NCBI GenBank assembly: GCA_964654535.1 | Contig: CAZZIZ010000187.1 | Coordinates: forward strand, 1 to 6,599 | Direction of reading: 5' to 3' | Origin: CAZZIZ01 sp964654535 | GTDB lineage: Bacteria; Bacteroidota; Bacteroidia; Chitinophagales; UBA2359 | Length of the DNA: 6,599 nucleotides | Shown: positions 6,245-6,599 of the stretch, in pieces | How positions within the stretch are numbered: the stretch's first letter is position 1 | Layout: each line of letters begins with the position of its first letter | The notes under the pieces: model-generated | Seen by the model: the letters and a program-made list of their open reading frames with translations, nothing else | Told to the model about the DNA's origin: nothing | Databases searched by the model: none | Program-made: the position numbers and the translations under genes

Positions 6245-6367
6245 ATGCTTATAGCGAACATCAAAACACACAAGCTAAAAAAGAAGAAAGCAATCATCCC
6301 AATACTGATCCTAGTTGTATTGTGGATTACGAATGTCATGATAATACAGTATACCGGTATATATTGA
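6245..6367 (+). CDS. Probable small membrane protein, start uncertain
   Basis: A 40-residue ORF: a basic stretch THKLKKKKA, then a hydrophobic segment IIPILILVVLWITNVMII, ending QYTGIY. This is a textbook positive-inside single membrane span with the N-terminus in the cytoplasm. The same frame is open upstream to 6164, just after an in-frame TGA at 6161-6163. The extra 27 codons also look coding (GSLLGENYVSL, then ALTLGLFSMLIANI, a second possible span), but they contain no ATG, GTG or TTG. Either the short form from 6245 is real, or the gene starts at a rare codon, or it is a remnant or frameshifted copy of a longer two-span protein. A competing frame (open 6121-6393) gives a polar, Gln/His/Tyr-rich product that looks like a shadow. 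The family is not recognised. The stop is 18 bp before structured element copy B. Confidence 0.42.
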   Translation: MLIANIKTHKLKKKKAIIPILILVVLWITNVMIIQYTGIY

Positions 6368-6385
6368 GCATTGAAACAATCTTTT

Positions 6386-6599
6386 CCGCGTGAGGGATAG
6401 AGGGGTTTGTCTGAGCTCCTGTTTCTAAAAACAAGAAAAGTGCTTAGCTCTCAAGAGCTAGAGGCGCTTTTTGTTTTTAGAAGAACAGAGCGAGCCCCGA
6501 AAGCCCGACCCCTGACTTTGCCGAAGGTTGGCCAATCCTTTCCACTTGCGGAAGACGGATTTGCGTCACCGAGGCAGATAGTTAGGGGGCACGCCCAAT
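6386..6599 (+). repeat. Structured intergenic element, copy B (214 nt, to window edge)
   Basis: The second copy of the 3389-3578 element, in the same orientation and with the same ordered blocks. The closing stem GCGTG 6388-6392 pairs with CACGC 6590-6594. The long stem 6423-6434 pairs with 6471-6482 at all 12 positions. It extends inward with AAAAGTGC/GCGCTTTT (one G-T wobble) to the tip TAGCTC-TCAA-GAGCTA. The last arm begins with CCCC at 6509 and closes with GGGG at 6585. Its base pairs CCCCTGACT with AGTTAGGGG (one wobble), then TGCC with GGCA. Above that the sequence is unrelated to copy A and seems to branch into small hairpins such as GACG-GATTTG-CGTC. The last base of similarity to copy A coincides with the end of the window, so the 3' limit cannot be checked here. 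Confidence 0.78.

Noticed and set aside
6121..6393. 90-codon ORF from a TTG on the + strand
   Set aside because: It begins inside the oxidoreductase, is polar and low in typical hydrophobic content, and runs into the repeat. The overlapping hydrophobic frame (6245-6367) is more protein-like.

Overview
The window reads as a piece of a Bacteroidota draft genome, probably Flavobacteriia or Saprospiria. Three things point there. One protein carries a type IX secretion C-terminal sorting domain. Ribosome-binding sites are essentially absent before starts. A promoter box of the Bacteroidota type (TAnnTTTG) sits directly before the helicase start. All supported genes lie on the + strand. A run of exactly 100 Ns (1655-1754) is a scaffold gap, and both window edges look like draft or contig boundaries.

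Layout. 1-555: 3' part of an unrecognised gene that enters from the left edge. 556-757: intergenic, with only weak inverted repeats. 758-1438: HAD-superfamily hydrolase of the 'haloacid dehalogenase type II' kind. It is followed 2 bp later by a small unrecognised gene (from 1441) that is cut by the gap; its probable 3' end is 1755-1838. 1853-3217: secreted, cysteine-containing T9SS cargo protein. 3218-3608: gene-free, holding a short GNRA-type hairpin, a short dispersed repeat and a 190-nt structured element (copy A), then the helicase promoter. 3609-4967: DEAD-box RNA helicase with a DEVD motif II. 4973-5155: doubtful small membrane or lipoprotein-like ORF. 5202-6173: luciferase-like flavin oxidoreductase. 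6245-6367: probable small membrane protein, in a frame open from 6164. 6386-6599: second structured element (copy B), ending exactly at the window edge.

The genes do not form one pathway. They look like a run of short, mostly independent transcription units; only the HAD gene and its small neighbour look tightly coupled.

The most interesting content is the pair of structured elements. They share a conserved frame whose two ends can pair (GCGTG with CACGC), and a long central stem with compensatory base changes between copies. Each has a final C4/G4-closed arm whose interior is unrelated between copies (56 nt against 80 nt). This pattern suggests selection on a fold rather than on sequence, in a dispersed intergenic element of unknown function.
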